This document shows positions 15,828 through 23,281 of a stretch of 50,346 nt of DNA, one piece after another (positions within the stretch are counted from its first letter, which is position 1; every line of letters begins with the position of its first letter). The translations under genes and the position numbers were made by a program. This stretch comes from an uncultured Ignavibacteria bacterium (lineage in GTDB: Bacteria > Bacteroidota > Ignavibacteria > Tepidaquicellales > Tepidaquicellaceae): the NCBI GenBank assembly GCA_937924675.1, contig CALEVL010000251.1:1-50346 (forward strand), in the 5' to 3' direction. The notes beneath the pieces were generated by a model. The model was not told the origin of the DNA, made no database searches, and worked only from the letters and a program-made list of their open reading frames with translations.

Positions 15828-17195
15828 ATGAGAAAATTTATTTTAGACATCAATCCTGCTACAGGTGAGTTAATTGAAAAAATTAAATGCTCGTCTCCCG
15901 GTGAAGTGGCATCAGGTGTTAAGCTTGCGAGAAAGGCATCAAAGACATGGCATCTGACACCGATGAAAAAACGCATCCATCTGTTTAAGAATATTGCCAA
16001 AGATCTGGTGAAAGAGAAAATGAGAATTGGCGAGTTGATCACTCTTGAAATGGGAAAGCTTTACAAGTCGGCAATGGGTGAAGTGGAAGGAACCGCTTAT
16101 GCAATTGAGGAGAATATCATTCTTGCTGAAAAAGCAGCTGCGGTCGAAACTTTTAAGGAAGGCAAACAGGTAACGGAGTTACATAGACTGCCGTTGGGAG
16201 TTGTTGCTGTTATTACTCCATGGAATTTCCCTGTAGGCATGCCGGAGTCACTACTTAGTCCCGCAATACTGATGGGAAATACAGCAGTGTTTAAGCCGTC
16301 AGAAAATACACCGCTCACCGGCAAAGCATTGTATGATGTATTTAACAAACACCTTCCAAAAGGTGTCATTAATCTGGTTCAGGGGGCTGAAGAAGTTGGT
16401 GAGGCATTGCTCAAGTCAGATATTGACATGGTGGCTTTTGTTGGATCTCAGGCAGTTGGAAAGAAGATTATGGAAGTTTGCTCAAAGAATCTTACCAGAC
16501 TGGTTCTTGAGCTTGGAGGAAAAGATCCAATGATCGTGCTAAAAGATGCTGATCTTGCAAGAGCAGTTCCGTATGCTGTTCACGGGTCACTCAGAAACTC
16601 CGGCCAGGTTTGCGTGTCAGTTGAGAGAATCTATGTAGAGGATAAGATAGCCGGTAAGTTTGAAAAAATGGTGCTTGATGAAGTGAAGAATTATACTGTT
16701 GGATCAGGATTTGAAGATGTCAGCATGGGACCAATGGTAAGTGAGGCTCAAAGAAATCATGTACTTAGTCAGATAGAAGATGCCAGAAAGAAAGGCGCAA
16801 AAGTAATATTCGGCGGCAACAAAATTGATGGTGAAGGATTCTTCATTGAGCCAACTGTGATAACAAATGTGAGTGAGAGACATGACATAATGACAAATGA
16901 GACTTTTGGTCCGGTTATTTGCATTCAAAAAGTAAAGAATGTAGAAGAGGCAATTGAAAAGTCAAACAATTCTTGCTTTGGACTTGGAGCAACTGTATGG
17001 ACTGGGAGTGTCAATAAGGGAAGACATATTGCTGAAAAGATTGAATCCGGTATGATCGGTGTAAATCAGGGAATCGGTGGTGTTTCGGGAACTCCTTGGG
17101 TAGGCATTAAGCAAAGCGGTTTTGGATATCTGGGTTCAATTGATGGAGTACGACAATTTACTGTTCCGAAGAAAATATCATATAAAGTAAGCTAA
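15828..17195 (+). CDS. NAD(P)-dependent aldehyde dehydrogenase
   Basis: The 455-residue ALDH is closest in style to succinate-semialdehyde dehydrogenases. It has PWNFPVGMPESLLSPAI, FKPSENTPLTG (cofactor binding), LELGGKDPMIV with general-base Glu228, SGQVCVSVERIYV with catalytic Cys262, and NETFGPVICI. The ATG at 15828, 7 nt after the upstream stop, is preferred; the frame continues upstream into the preceding gene without added homology. It ends the anmK-led gene group and is followed by a strong hairpin terminator (17201-17226). It oxidises an aldehyde to a carboxylate; the physiological substrate is unknown. Confidence 0.93.
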   Translation: MRKFILDINPATGELIEKIKCSSPGEVASGVKLARKASKTWHLTPMKKRIHLFKNIAKDLVKEKMRIGELITLEMGKLYKSAMGEVEGTAYAIEENIILAEKAAAVETFKEGKQVTELHRLPLGVVAVITPWNFPVGMPESLLSPAILMGNTAVFKPSENTPLTGKALYDVFNKHLPKGVINLVQGAEEVGEALLKSDIDMVAFVGSQAVGKKIMEVCSKNLTRLVLELGGKDPMIVLKDADLARAVPYAVHGSLRNSGQVCVSVERIYVEDKIAGKFEKMVLDEVKNYTVGSGFEDVSMGPMVSEAQRNHVLSQIEDARKKGAKVIFGGNKIDGEGFFIEPTVITNVSERHDIMTNETFGPVICIQKVKNVEEAIEKSNNSCFGLGATVWTGSVNKGRHIAEKIESGMIGVNQGIGGVSGTPWVGIKQSGFGYLGSIDGVRQFTVPKKISYKVS

Positions 17196-17200
17196 TAAAT

Positions 17201-17226
17201 GGGGCATGAAATAAACTTCATGCCCC
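17201..17226. terminator. Bidirectional terminator between ALDH and lipoprotein genes
   Basis: GGGGCATGAA (17201-17210) pairs perfectly with TTCATGCCCC (17217-17226) around a 6-nt loop. It lies between two convergent stop codons and is followed by a T-rich stretch on the plus strand. Confidence 0.85.
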
Positions 17227-17234
17227 CGTTTGTT

Positions 17235-17810
17235 TCACTGAACTCTTGTAACAAAATCAACCTGAACATCTGTCTCTCCAATATTCGGATTTCCGGGTGC
17301 GGGTGCCTTGCTTCCCGGCTGATGTTTCAATACCACTAAAATTTTTCCGTTGCTTGCCGCCCCATCTCTCCATATTGTTTGAAGCCCAATCGGGTTTCCG
17401 TTTAAGTCTGCATCTGCATACGAGATTACCGTACTCACATCTGTTGTAGTAAAGAAAAATTGGTGATCAACACCTTCTTCAAGTACTTCATTAGAAATCG
17501 TATCAACAGGTGAAACACTCTTGTTGAGCAAAATTATCTGAGCAAAATATGTCCTGTTTGCTCCAATCACAATTGTGTCAAAGCGGGTAGGAGGATTCCC
17601 GCCTTCACCATCCGGGTCATCAAACTGGAATGAGGTTTGAGCGAGTGTAACGGAATCTGTGAGATTTATGACCAAAGTTGTAATAAGCTCTTGCTCATTC
17701 GGATCAGGAGGATTAACTACATCATCTGAACCGCAGCCATTCAGAAAAATAGCCGATGTTAAAATTGCAGAAACAGATAATGCGACAAATGCTTTTCTAA
17801 TGTTTTTCAT
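17235..17810 (-). CDS. Lipoprotein of a TonB-receptor/MerC operon
   Basis: The 191-residue lipoprotein has a signal peptide ending in the lipobox LNGC (Cys at ~26). The mature part is beta-rich with IGANRTYFAQIILLN, DHQFFFTT and IVSYADADLNGNPIGL, and ends with LKHQPG...DVQVDF. I recognise this as a small lipoprotein type commonly paired with a TonB receptor in Bacteroidota; the exact role is not established to my knowledge. It starts 1 nt after the receptor stop codon, so the two are translationally coupled. An outer-membrane or periplasmic metal-binding partner of the receptor is a guess from context. Confidence 0.82.
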   Translation of the reverse strand: MKNIRKAFVALSVSAILTSAIFLNGCGSDDVVNPPDPNEQELITTLVINLTDSVTLAQTSFQFDDPDGEGGNPPTRFDTIVIGANRTYFAQIILLNKSVSPVDTISNEVLEEGVDHQFFFTTTDVSTVISYADADLNGNPIGLQTIWRDGAASNGKILVVLKHQPGSKAPAPGNPNIGETDVQVDFVTRVQ

Positions 17811-17811
17811 A

Positions 17812-20151
17812 TTATTGATTTTGATTTAGAGGAAATATTATTTTGAGTGAGATGTTTCTTCCCATATCATCTGTGTAATATCTGAACCGGTTCATGTAAT
17901 CTCGATAACTTGTGTTCAGTAAATTGGAACCTGTAAGCTGAAGATTAACAGGAGTTCCCAGCAGGTTGAATTGAGAACTTAAATTCGCATTCAGCAAGGT
18001 GTAACCATCCGGCGGCGGAACATAATCACCGCTCTTTGGAACCCGAGATTGCTTGGCAACTGATACAATTGTAAAGCCAATCTGAATATCTCTCAAAAAT
18101 CCAAAATCGCCGGCAAGATAATTCGCACCGTTTTCAAATCTGTCAGGAGGAATAAGCGGCAAGTAGTCGCTGAGTGAATTGTTAAATGCCCTGATTATTG
18201 TTGTCTTGGAAATCAGATTTAGATTGGGCAGTGGAGAATAAATCAAATCAACATCAAGCCCGTTTAGGTAAACATCTCCCTGTGCATAATAATATGTCGG
18301 AAAAGCACCTCTGATTGTCAGAGTCGCAGGCAATCTTGGCTCCAAGTAGATATAGTTATTTATCTGATTTGTGTATATCGAAACTTCAGCTGAAAGGTTC
18401 TTTCGGTTGTCATAATCAATCGATGCAGTTACATTGAGAGCATTTTCAGTTCCAAGACTTGGATCGCCGATTTCAATTGAAGCAGAACCGTGATGCAGTC
18501 CATTGCTGTAAAGCTCATTGACTCCTGGCGGTCTCCATGCGGTACCTGCTGATAAAGTAGCAGACAACCTGTTACTGTGCCTGTAAATAATTGCAAACTT
18601 TCCGGAGACATTACTGTATTGAGATGATGGAGAAATTACAACTCCATTTTCATATTTGTATATTCTCTGCCACTCATAATCATATCTTATTCCTGCCTCA
18701 AAAACTAATCTGTCAACATTCAGACTCTGTATATAGAATATTCCTGCACCATAGTTTTCAAAATTTGGAATAAAAGGCCTGCCTTTTCCTATGTTGGTTT
18801 GAGTGATTCCACTTATTCCGGAAGTCGAAGTTAAGTTTCTGGAAAATTCAGATTCGAGGACAATATTTGCAGTGTGTGTTGAGATAGAAAAAAACAGTTC
18901 AGGTAATTCGGGATTCGAACCGATTGTGTGACTATCAAACTCTGATCTTTCATTTCTCTGATAAGCATAATCCGCCCGGATAACATATTTTCGACCGGGT
19001 ATATAGAATCCGTTAGTCTTAAACAGTAAATGAGAAATGTCCTGATATGGTCTTCCAATCTCATAAGCAAACGAACCGGTATCATATGGAACTTGGTGCT
19101 TGAATGCATTTTCAAGGTCCGACAAGTTGCCAATATGCGATCCGGAAAAAATACCTACCTTTGAATTGAAGCTGCTGAAAAATCCTTCAAGGCCATAATT
19201 GTTCTTTCGATATCCTGCTGTCAGGGAGTAATTTGCTTCTTCGTAACCGGTGTTTTTCAGTGTGTAATCAGGAGTACTCATGTTTCCTGCTTTCTTCAGA
19301 GTGCCCTGAACCCTGAACGAAAGAGAAGGAATTTTCTTAAAACCGGTTTCAATAATGCCAGATAAAACACCCTCAAGTCCGTTTGAAAATCCCACTACAT
19401 CCATTTCCCCTTGAACCCTTTTGCCATACGGCAATCTCTCCGGCTCTATCATTATAACACCCGCAATAGCATCGGGGCCATATCTGATAGTAGAAGCTCC
19501 TTTTATAACAATAAGCCTTCTTCCAATCAACGGATCTACTTCCGGAGCATGCTCAGATCCCCATTGCTGTCCTTCCTGTCTTACACCATTATTTAGAATG
19601 AGTATTCTGTTCCCATACAATCCATGGATAACAGGCTTAGATATAGAAGAACCTGTATTCAGTACCGATACTCCGGTCACATCCTTAAGAGATTCACCCA
19701 GTGACTCGCCAATCGTCTTTGTGAATTCCTTACCTTCAATCAAGTCAACAGGAACGGGACTGAAATACTCAGGCCTTGATGACTCAACTTCTATCCTCTC
19801 TGTTGTATAGGACAACTGTGAAAGTTTGAATTCTTTAGTTGTATTACTAGTAATTAGAATGTGAAGAGTGTCAGGTTGATATCCTTTGCACAAAAAAACA
19901 ACACTGTGTACTCCTTTGCAAACTCCTGTAAACTCAAATCTTCCATCGTTACCCGTTATAATCTGTTTTGAGTATTCTATTATGCTGACTGATGCACCAC
20001 TTACAGGAATATCATTGTGAGAGTCTGATACTTTTCCGCTCAGCACAAAATTGCAGGAATCTGATTGTGCAAGCAAAATTCCTGAAAAAGCACTATTGAC
20101 AGAAAATGAAATGAGAGTAACAAAGATCAGATTTAGCAAAGCATTTAGCAT
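17812..20151 (-). CDS. TonB-dependent outer-membrane receptor (ZnuD-like)
   Basis: The 779-residue receptor has a signal peptide, a carboxypeptidase-regulatory-like domain (~30-115), a plug (~130-235, with VIHGLYGNRILILNNG and IRYGPDAIAGVI) and a C-terminal beta barrel. Features seen in zinc receptors of the ZnuD type are WGSEHAPEVDPL in the plug and ELYSNGLHHGSASIEIGDP in the barrel. The ATG at 20151 is chosen; a TTG at 20196 would overlap merC and lacks a proper signal start. It is the middle gene of a three-gene operon (MerC-like, receptor, lipoprotein) behind a Fur-like operator, so zinc or another metal is the likely cargo. Confidence 0.9.
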   Translation of the reverse strand: MLNALLNLIFVTLISFSVNSAFSGILLAQSDSCNFVLSGKVSDSHNDIPVSGASVSIIEYSKQIITGNDGRFEFTGVCKGVHSVVFLCKGYQPDTLHILITSNTTKEFKLSQLSYTTERIEVESSRPEYFSPVPVDLIEGKEFTKTIGESLGESLKDVTGVSVLNTGSSISKPVIHGLYGNRILILNNGVRQEGQQWGSEHAPEVDPLIGRRLIVIKGASTIRYGPDAIAGVIMIEPERLPYGKRVQGEMDVVGFSNGLEGVLSGIIETGFKKIPSLSFRVQGTLKKAGNMSTPDYTLKNTGYEEANYSLTAGYRKNNYGLEGFFSSFNSKVGIFSGSHIGNLSDLENAFKHQVPYDTGSFAYEIGRPYQDISHLLFKTNGFYIPGRKYVIRADYAYQRNERSEFDSHTIGSNPELPELFFSISTHTANIVLESEFSRNLTSTSGISGITQTNIGKGRPFIPNFENYGAGIFYIQSLNVDRLVFEAGIRYDYEWQRIYKYENGVVISPSSQYSNVSGKFAIIYRHSNRLSATLSAGTAWRPPGVNELYSNGLHHGSASIEIGDPSLGTENALNVTASIDYDNRKNLSAEVSIYTNQINNYIYLEPRLPATLTIRGAFPTYYYAQGDVYLNGLDVDLIYSPLPNLNLISKTTIIRAFNNSLSDYLPLIPPDRFENGANYLAGDFGFLRDIQIGFTIVSVAKQSRVPKSGDYVPPPDGYTLLNANLSSQFNLLGTPVNLQLTGSNLLNTSYRDYMNRFRYYTDDMGRNISLKIIFPLNQNQ

Positions 20152-20183
20152 CGTGAATATTGTGTGTGTTTGCCAAAAGCAAA

Positions 20184-20609
20184 TCACTTGCAGCAAGATT
20201 TGGCAGAAACTTGCTTTGAATACTTTCTGTTCAAAAAATGGCCTGTGCCTATGAGCATTGCACCGATAGGTGAAAAGACATACTCGGGACTAAAACTCTC
20301 GCCATGTGAGTTTTCATGAAACAATGAATGGGACAGAATAATTATGCAAAGACCGCTAAGAAATACGATCATGGGCACCAGACTTCTGTGATGATTTCTA
20401 TAGCCGTGAGAGAATGTGAATATTCCAATCAGAACGCTGAATATTATAAGAGAATATTCAAGAAGTGGACCTGCAACAAAGTTCATTCCATAGAATGTGA
20501 GCGCCAATAGGAATAAAGGGAACAATGCGCAATGCACGGCGCAAATCAACGAAGCAGTTAATCCAATTGAATCAAGATTCAGAGCTAACTTATGGCTGTT
20601 TGAACTCAT
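20184..20609 (-). CDS. MerC-domain inner-membrane protein
   Basis: The 141-residue protein has about four transmembrane helices. The first contains the paired-cysteine motif CAVHC typical of the MerC family, there are further His residues in loops (HGYRNHH, HSLFHENSH), and the C terminus carries Cys-Cys. Members were named for mercury uptake, but homologues beside TonB metal receptors are more likely linked to metal homeostasis. It is the first gene of the operon with the receptor and lipoprotein, 32 nt upstream of the receptor ATG. Confidence 0.88.
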   Translation of the reverse strand: MSSNSHKLALNLDSIGLTASLICAVHCALFPLFLLALTFYGMNFVAGPLLEYSLIIFSVLIGIFTFSHGYRNHHRSLVPMIVFLSGLCIIILSHSLFHENSHGESFSPEYVFSPIGAMLIGTGHFLNRKYSKQVSAKSCCK

Positions 20610-20615
20610 ATTGTT

Positions 20616-20661
20616 ATTTGCAATTCATTTGCAAAATAGATAATGATAATAACTAATTCAA
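20616..20661 (-). promoter_or_regulatory. Promoter and Fur-like operator of the merC-receptor operon
   Basis: On the minus strand TTG (20661-20659), a 20-nt spacer and TATTTTG (20638-20632) form a near-consensus Bacteroidota promoter. The spacer is filled by a Fur-box-like sequence: 20639-20657, read on the plus strand, starts GATAATGATAAT and matches about 15 of 19 positions of the classical Fur consensus. Two direct copies of ATTTGCAA (20616-20623, 20627-20634) with an 11-bp period overlap the -7 element. A metalloregulator of the Fur/Zur family is the likely repressor. Confidence 0.6.
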
Positions 20662-20820
20662 GCTATGGAAAATTCCATGAATGATCTGAAGATTTGGTAA
20701 ATAGAGAATATCTAGGCTAAAGGATCCTTCCGGATTTATTTGTACTGTCAAAAGTCAAAACAATATCAAGCTACAGCTTATTTAAGTCCAAAGATCATAA
20801 AGAAGATGATTGAATGTTTT

Positions 20821-20854
20821 TTGTTTCAAGTTGAAATACAATTTCATAAATTTG
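20821..20854 (+). promoter_or_regulatory. Promoter of the DUF4126 gene
   Basis: TTG (20821-20823), a 23-nt spacer and TAAATTTG (20847-20854, exact TAnnTTTG). The predicted start site is about 6 nt before the ATG at 20867, giving a very short leader. Confidence 0.55.
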
Positions 20855-20866
20855 CGAAAGTTAATT

Positions 20867-21430
20867 ATGGAAATCGTATTAAGTATTATTGTCGGTATCA
20901 GCTTAAGTGCAGCAGCAGGATTCAGAGTATTCGTACCATTTCTGGTACTTAGCATTTGTTCTTATGCAGGCTGGATTGATCTTGGAGAAGGTTCTCAATG
21001 GATGGGAAGTTTACCGGCATTGATTTCATTCGGGGTTGCTACAACAGCTGAGATAGGAGGCTATTATGTACCATGGATTGACAACATGCTTGACTTGATA
21101 TCATTGCCTGTCTCATTGATCGCAGGAGCATTGCTGACAAGTTCGGTAATTGTGGAACTAGATCCATTGTTAAAATGGACATTGGCTATTGTACTTGGAG
21201 GCGGGGCTGCTTTAAATACTCAAATGCTTACAATTAAAGCAAGGGCTTTGTCTTCAGCATTTACATCCGGTTTAGGTAACCCGATAGTTTCCACAATCGA
21301 GTCGGCTGCATCTACCATAATATCATTCCTGGCAATATTTCTGCCAATTCTTGCTATTTTTGTTTTGGGTGTTTTTGTCTACATCACATATAAATTAATC
21401 AAGAAAGCTACACTTGCTTTGAGAACTTAA
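20867..21430 (+). CDS. DUF4126 family membrane protein
   Basis: The 187-residue polytopic protein has about five hydrophobic segments. The start AAAGFRVFVPFLVLSI and the glycine-rich middle GGGAALNTQMLTIKARALSS are typical of DUF4126. The ATG at 20867 is used; the longer frame begins with a TTG whose leader is not hydrophobic and lies upstream of the promoter. No function is established for the family to my knowledge. It is alone in its transcription unit, upstream of tRNA-Leu. Confidence 0.85.
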   Translation: MEIVLSIIVGISLSAAAGFRVFVPFLVLSICSYAGWIDLGEGSQWMGSLPALISFGVATTAEIGGYYVPWIDNMLDLISLPVSLIAGALLTSSVIVELDPLLKWTLAIVLGGGAALNTQMLTIKARALSSAFTSGLGNPIVSTIESAASTIISFLAIFLPILAIFVLGVFVYITYKLIKKATLALRT

Positions 21431-21469
21431 TTTCCCAAGAAAAGCAACGATTTGCAGGATATTAGAGAA

Positions 21470-21500
21470 TTGAATTTCTTGTGAAATAACAGTAAATTTG
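21470..21500 (+). promoter_or_regulatory. Promoter of tRNA-Leu
   Basis: TTG (21470-21472), a 20-nt spacer and TAAATTTG (21493-21500), an exact TAnnTTTG match. The predicted start site lies a few nucleotides before the tRNA 5' end at 21512. Confidence 0.75.
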
Positions 21501-21511
21501 CAGACAATTTT

Positions 21512-21594
21512 GCGGGAGTGGTGGAACTGGCAGACACACCATCTTGAGGGGGTGGCGCTCACAAGGCGTGCGGGTTCAAGTCCCGCCTCCCGCA
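21512..21594 (+). tRNA. tRNA-Leu (anticodon GAG)
   Basis: The 83-nt class II tRNA has acceptor stem GCGGGAG/CTCCCGC, D-arm GGAACTGGCAGAC, and anticodon stem CCATC/GGTGG around the loop TTGAGGG with anticodon GAG. It has a long variable arm and T-arm GCGGG-TTCAAGT-CCCGC. The discriminator is A, as expected for Leu. The CCA end is not encoded. Confidence 0.95.
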
Positions 21595-21637
21595 CATTTA
21601 CTTTTGTGAGCCAAGTCATTTTAAACCGTTATTTGTG

Positions 21638-21668
21638 TTGAAATAGACGACATATAAGAGTATATTTG
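21638..21668 (+). promoter_or_regulatory. Promoter of rpsF-ssb-rplI
   Basis: TTG (21638-21640), a 20-nt spacer and TATATTTG (21661-21668). The predicted start at about 21675 leaves an ~18-nt leader that includes AGAGGA. Confidence 0.75.
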
Positions 21669-21692
21669 TAACTTTAATTTAAGAGGAAAATC

Positions 21693-22124
21693 TTGTCAAA
21701 GAAATTTTACGAGTCATACATTATCATTGATGGAAATCTTGATGATGGTGCAATCGAAGATGTAATCTCAAAATACGATGCCGTATTCTCAAAGAATGAA
21801 ATCGATGTAATCCAGACTAATAAGATTGGAAGAAGAAGAATGGCATATCAGATAAAGAAAAAGCAAAACGGATTTTATGTATGTTTTGAAATCATGGTTT
21901 CCCCAGGGGTGATCGCAAAGCTTGAAAGAGCATATCAGCTGGATGAAAATGTATTGCGATATTTATCAATACATGTTACACAGAAAACAAAACAGGAAAA
22001 AGAAGAACACTTTCAGAACAGAGCGAAGATTGAAGAGGCAAGACTTGCAGAGTTGCAGCAAAATCAAGCGAAAGAAGAATTGGAAAAGGCAAAAGATACA
22101 GTCGAAGAAACTGTTGAAAACTAA
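21693..22124 (+). CDS. rpsF: 30S ribosomal protein S6
   Basis: The 143-residue S6 has MSKKFYESYIIIDGN and QTNKIGRRRMAYQIKKKQNGFYV, followed by LERAYQLDENVLRYL. An acidic, coiled, Gln/Glu/Lys-rich tail extends past residue ~105. The start is a TTG at 21693, supported by the Shine-Dalgarno AGAGGA ~7 nt upstream; the first in-frame ATG lies inside the conserved IIIDGN strand. It is the first gene of the S6-SSB-L9 operon. Confidence 0.96.
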   Translation: MSKKFYESYIIIDGNLDDGAIEDVISKYDAVFSKNEIDVIQTNKIGRRRMAYQIKKKQNGFYVCFEIMVSPGVIAKLERAYQLDENVLRYLSIHVTQKTKQEKEEHFQNRAKIEEARLAELQQNQAKEELEKAKDTVEETVEN

Positions 22125-22157
22125 TATTTAAAAAGAAACCACTATAGGAGGAGAATC

Positions 22158-22619
22158 ATGGCTGACTTTAAGATGCCCGAATTGAACTCAGTAATAATCG
22201 CCGGAAATCTGACAAAGGATCCGATATTCAGGCAAACAACTTCCGGAACACCGGTTGTTAATTTTTCAATTGCCAGTAACAGGAGATTTAAAGACAAGAA
22301 CGAGGATTGGAAAGAGGACGTTTGCTATGTAGGAATTGTTGCATGGAACAGATTGGCAGACAGTTGCAGAGACAGGTTAAGAAAAGGACATGCAGTTCTC
22401 GTTGACGGTGAACTTCAAAGCAGAACATTTAAGACAGAAGACGGAGCTAACAGGACTATAGTTGAAATCAAAGCAAGAAGAATTCAATTCCTTAACAAGA
22501 AGGGCGCAGGTGTTGGGATAGAGAGAGAAGATGATGTTTCCTCTTTCACAGATGAATCTTTTGATTCTTTGCTATCTCCGGAAGACTCAGACCTTCTCAA
22601 AGGAAGTGATAGCAAATAA
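22158..22619 (+). CDS. ssb: Single-stranded DNA-binding protein
   Basis: The 153-residue SSB has the OB-fold at residues ~8-112 (NSVIIAGNLTKDPIFRQT, PVVNFSIASNRRF, VGIVAWNRLADSC, LRKGHAVLVDGELQSRTF). A strong Shine-Dalgarno AGGAGGAG (22146-22153) precedes the ATG. The C-terminal tail is acidic but ends SDLLKGSDSK and lacks the usual acidic Pro-Phe tip that recruits partner proteins. Either this is a secondary SSB or partner binding differs. Confidence 0.95.
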   Translation: MADFKMPELNSVIIAGNLTKDPIFRQTTSGTPVVNFSIASNRRFKDKNEDWKEDVCYVGIVAWNRLADSCRDRLRKGHAVLVDGELQSRTFKTEDGANRTIVEIKARRIQFLNKKGAGVGIEREDDVSSFTDESFDSLLSPEDSDLLKGSDSK

Positions 22620-22642
22620 GTTTCAGGCAAATTTTACAAATG

Positions 22643-22667
22643 AGGGTGGAGCAAAGTGATCCACCCT
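22643..22667 (+). promoter_or_regulatory. Intergenic hairpin between ssb and rplI
   Basis: AGGGTGGA (22643-22650) pairs with TCCACCCT (22660-22667), an 8-bp perfect stem with a 9-nt loop, 28 nt before the rplI ATG. T-rich sequence follows but no clean T-run. It lies where rpsR is found in the common rpsF-ssb-rpsR-rplI order, so attenuation or a processing site is possible. Confidence 0.6.
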
Positions 22668-22695
22668 TATTAATTTTCAAAAACAATAACAGATA

Positions 22696-23208
22696 ATGAA
22701 AGTAATACTAAAGAAGGAGCATGAGCTTCTCGGAGATGAAGGCCAGATTGTTGACGTTAAAAATGGCTATGCCAGAAATTATTTGATACCAAATGGTTTT
22801 GCCGTACAGGCAACTGAATCAAACATGAAGATATTTGATGAAACCAGAAAACAGAGAAGAAGAAAAATCGAAAAGCAGATTCAAGAATCAAGATCTGTTG
22901 CAGATAAAATAACTTCGGCTTCTTTGAGAATTGCCGTAAAATCAGGAGAGGAAGGAAGGATTTTTGGATCTGTGACATCCCAAATGATACATGACGCAAT
23001 GGTCGCTGGAGGATTGGATATTATTGACAGAAAGAAGATCATCATTAAAGAGGCAATCAAGACTCTTGGGGAGCATTTCATAGATATTAAGCTTCAGCAT
23101 TCGGTGATAGCACCATTGAAAGTTGTTGTGGTCAGTGAAGATGAAATGGAAAAAGTTAAAGAGGAATTAGTAGAAGAAAAACCAGCGGAAGAAACAGTTC
23201 AGGAATGA
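22696..23208 (+). CDS. rplI: 50S ribosomal protein L9
   Basis: The 170-residue L9 begins MKVILKKEHELLGDEGQIVDVKNGYARNYLIP, the conserved N-terminal 23S-binding domain, followed by the connecting helix and a C-terminal domain (GRIFGSVTSQMIHDAM). It is ~20 residues longer than usual because of a Glu-rich tail (EELVEEKPAEETVQE), like the acidic tail of S6 here. It ends at a strong terminator. Confidence 0.96.
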   Translation: MKVILKKEHELLGDEGQIVDVKNGYARNYLIPNGFAVQATESNMKIFDETRKQRRRKIEKQIQESRSVADKITSASLRIAVKSGEEGRIFGSVTSQMIHDAMVAGGLDIIDRKKIIIKEAIKTLGEHFIDIKLQHSVIAPLKVVVVSEDEMEKVKEELVEEKPAEETVQE

Positions 23209-23240
23209 GAATCTGAGATCTCAGGCTAATATAATAACAA

Positions 23241-23276
23241 AAAGCCCGGGCTTAATTAGCTCGGGCTTTTTTGTTT
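23241..23276. terminator. Bidirectional terminator after rplI
   Basis: AAAGCCCGGGC pairs with GCTCGGGCTTT around a 7-nt loop, followed by a TTTTTTGTTTTTT tract. On the minus strand it also serves the convergent gene ending at 23282. Confidence 0.92.
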
Positions 23277-23281
23277 TTTCT

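Noticed and set aside
20151..20196. TTG start at 20196 for the TonB receptor
   Set aside because: The extra residues precede an ordinary signal peptide that starts at the ATG at 20151, and the TTG lies inside merC.
20184..20609. Mercury resistance (mer) operon because of MerC
   Set aside because: No merA, merR, merP or merT is nearby. The neighbours are a ZnuD-like receptor and a lipoprotein under a Fur-like site.
22643..22667. Strong terminator between ssb and rplI
   Set aside because: The stem is good but no T-run follows, and rplI has no other evident promoter, so it was listed as a regulatory hairpin instead.
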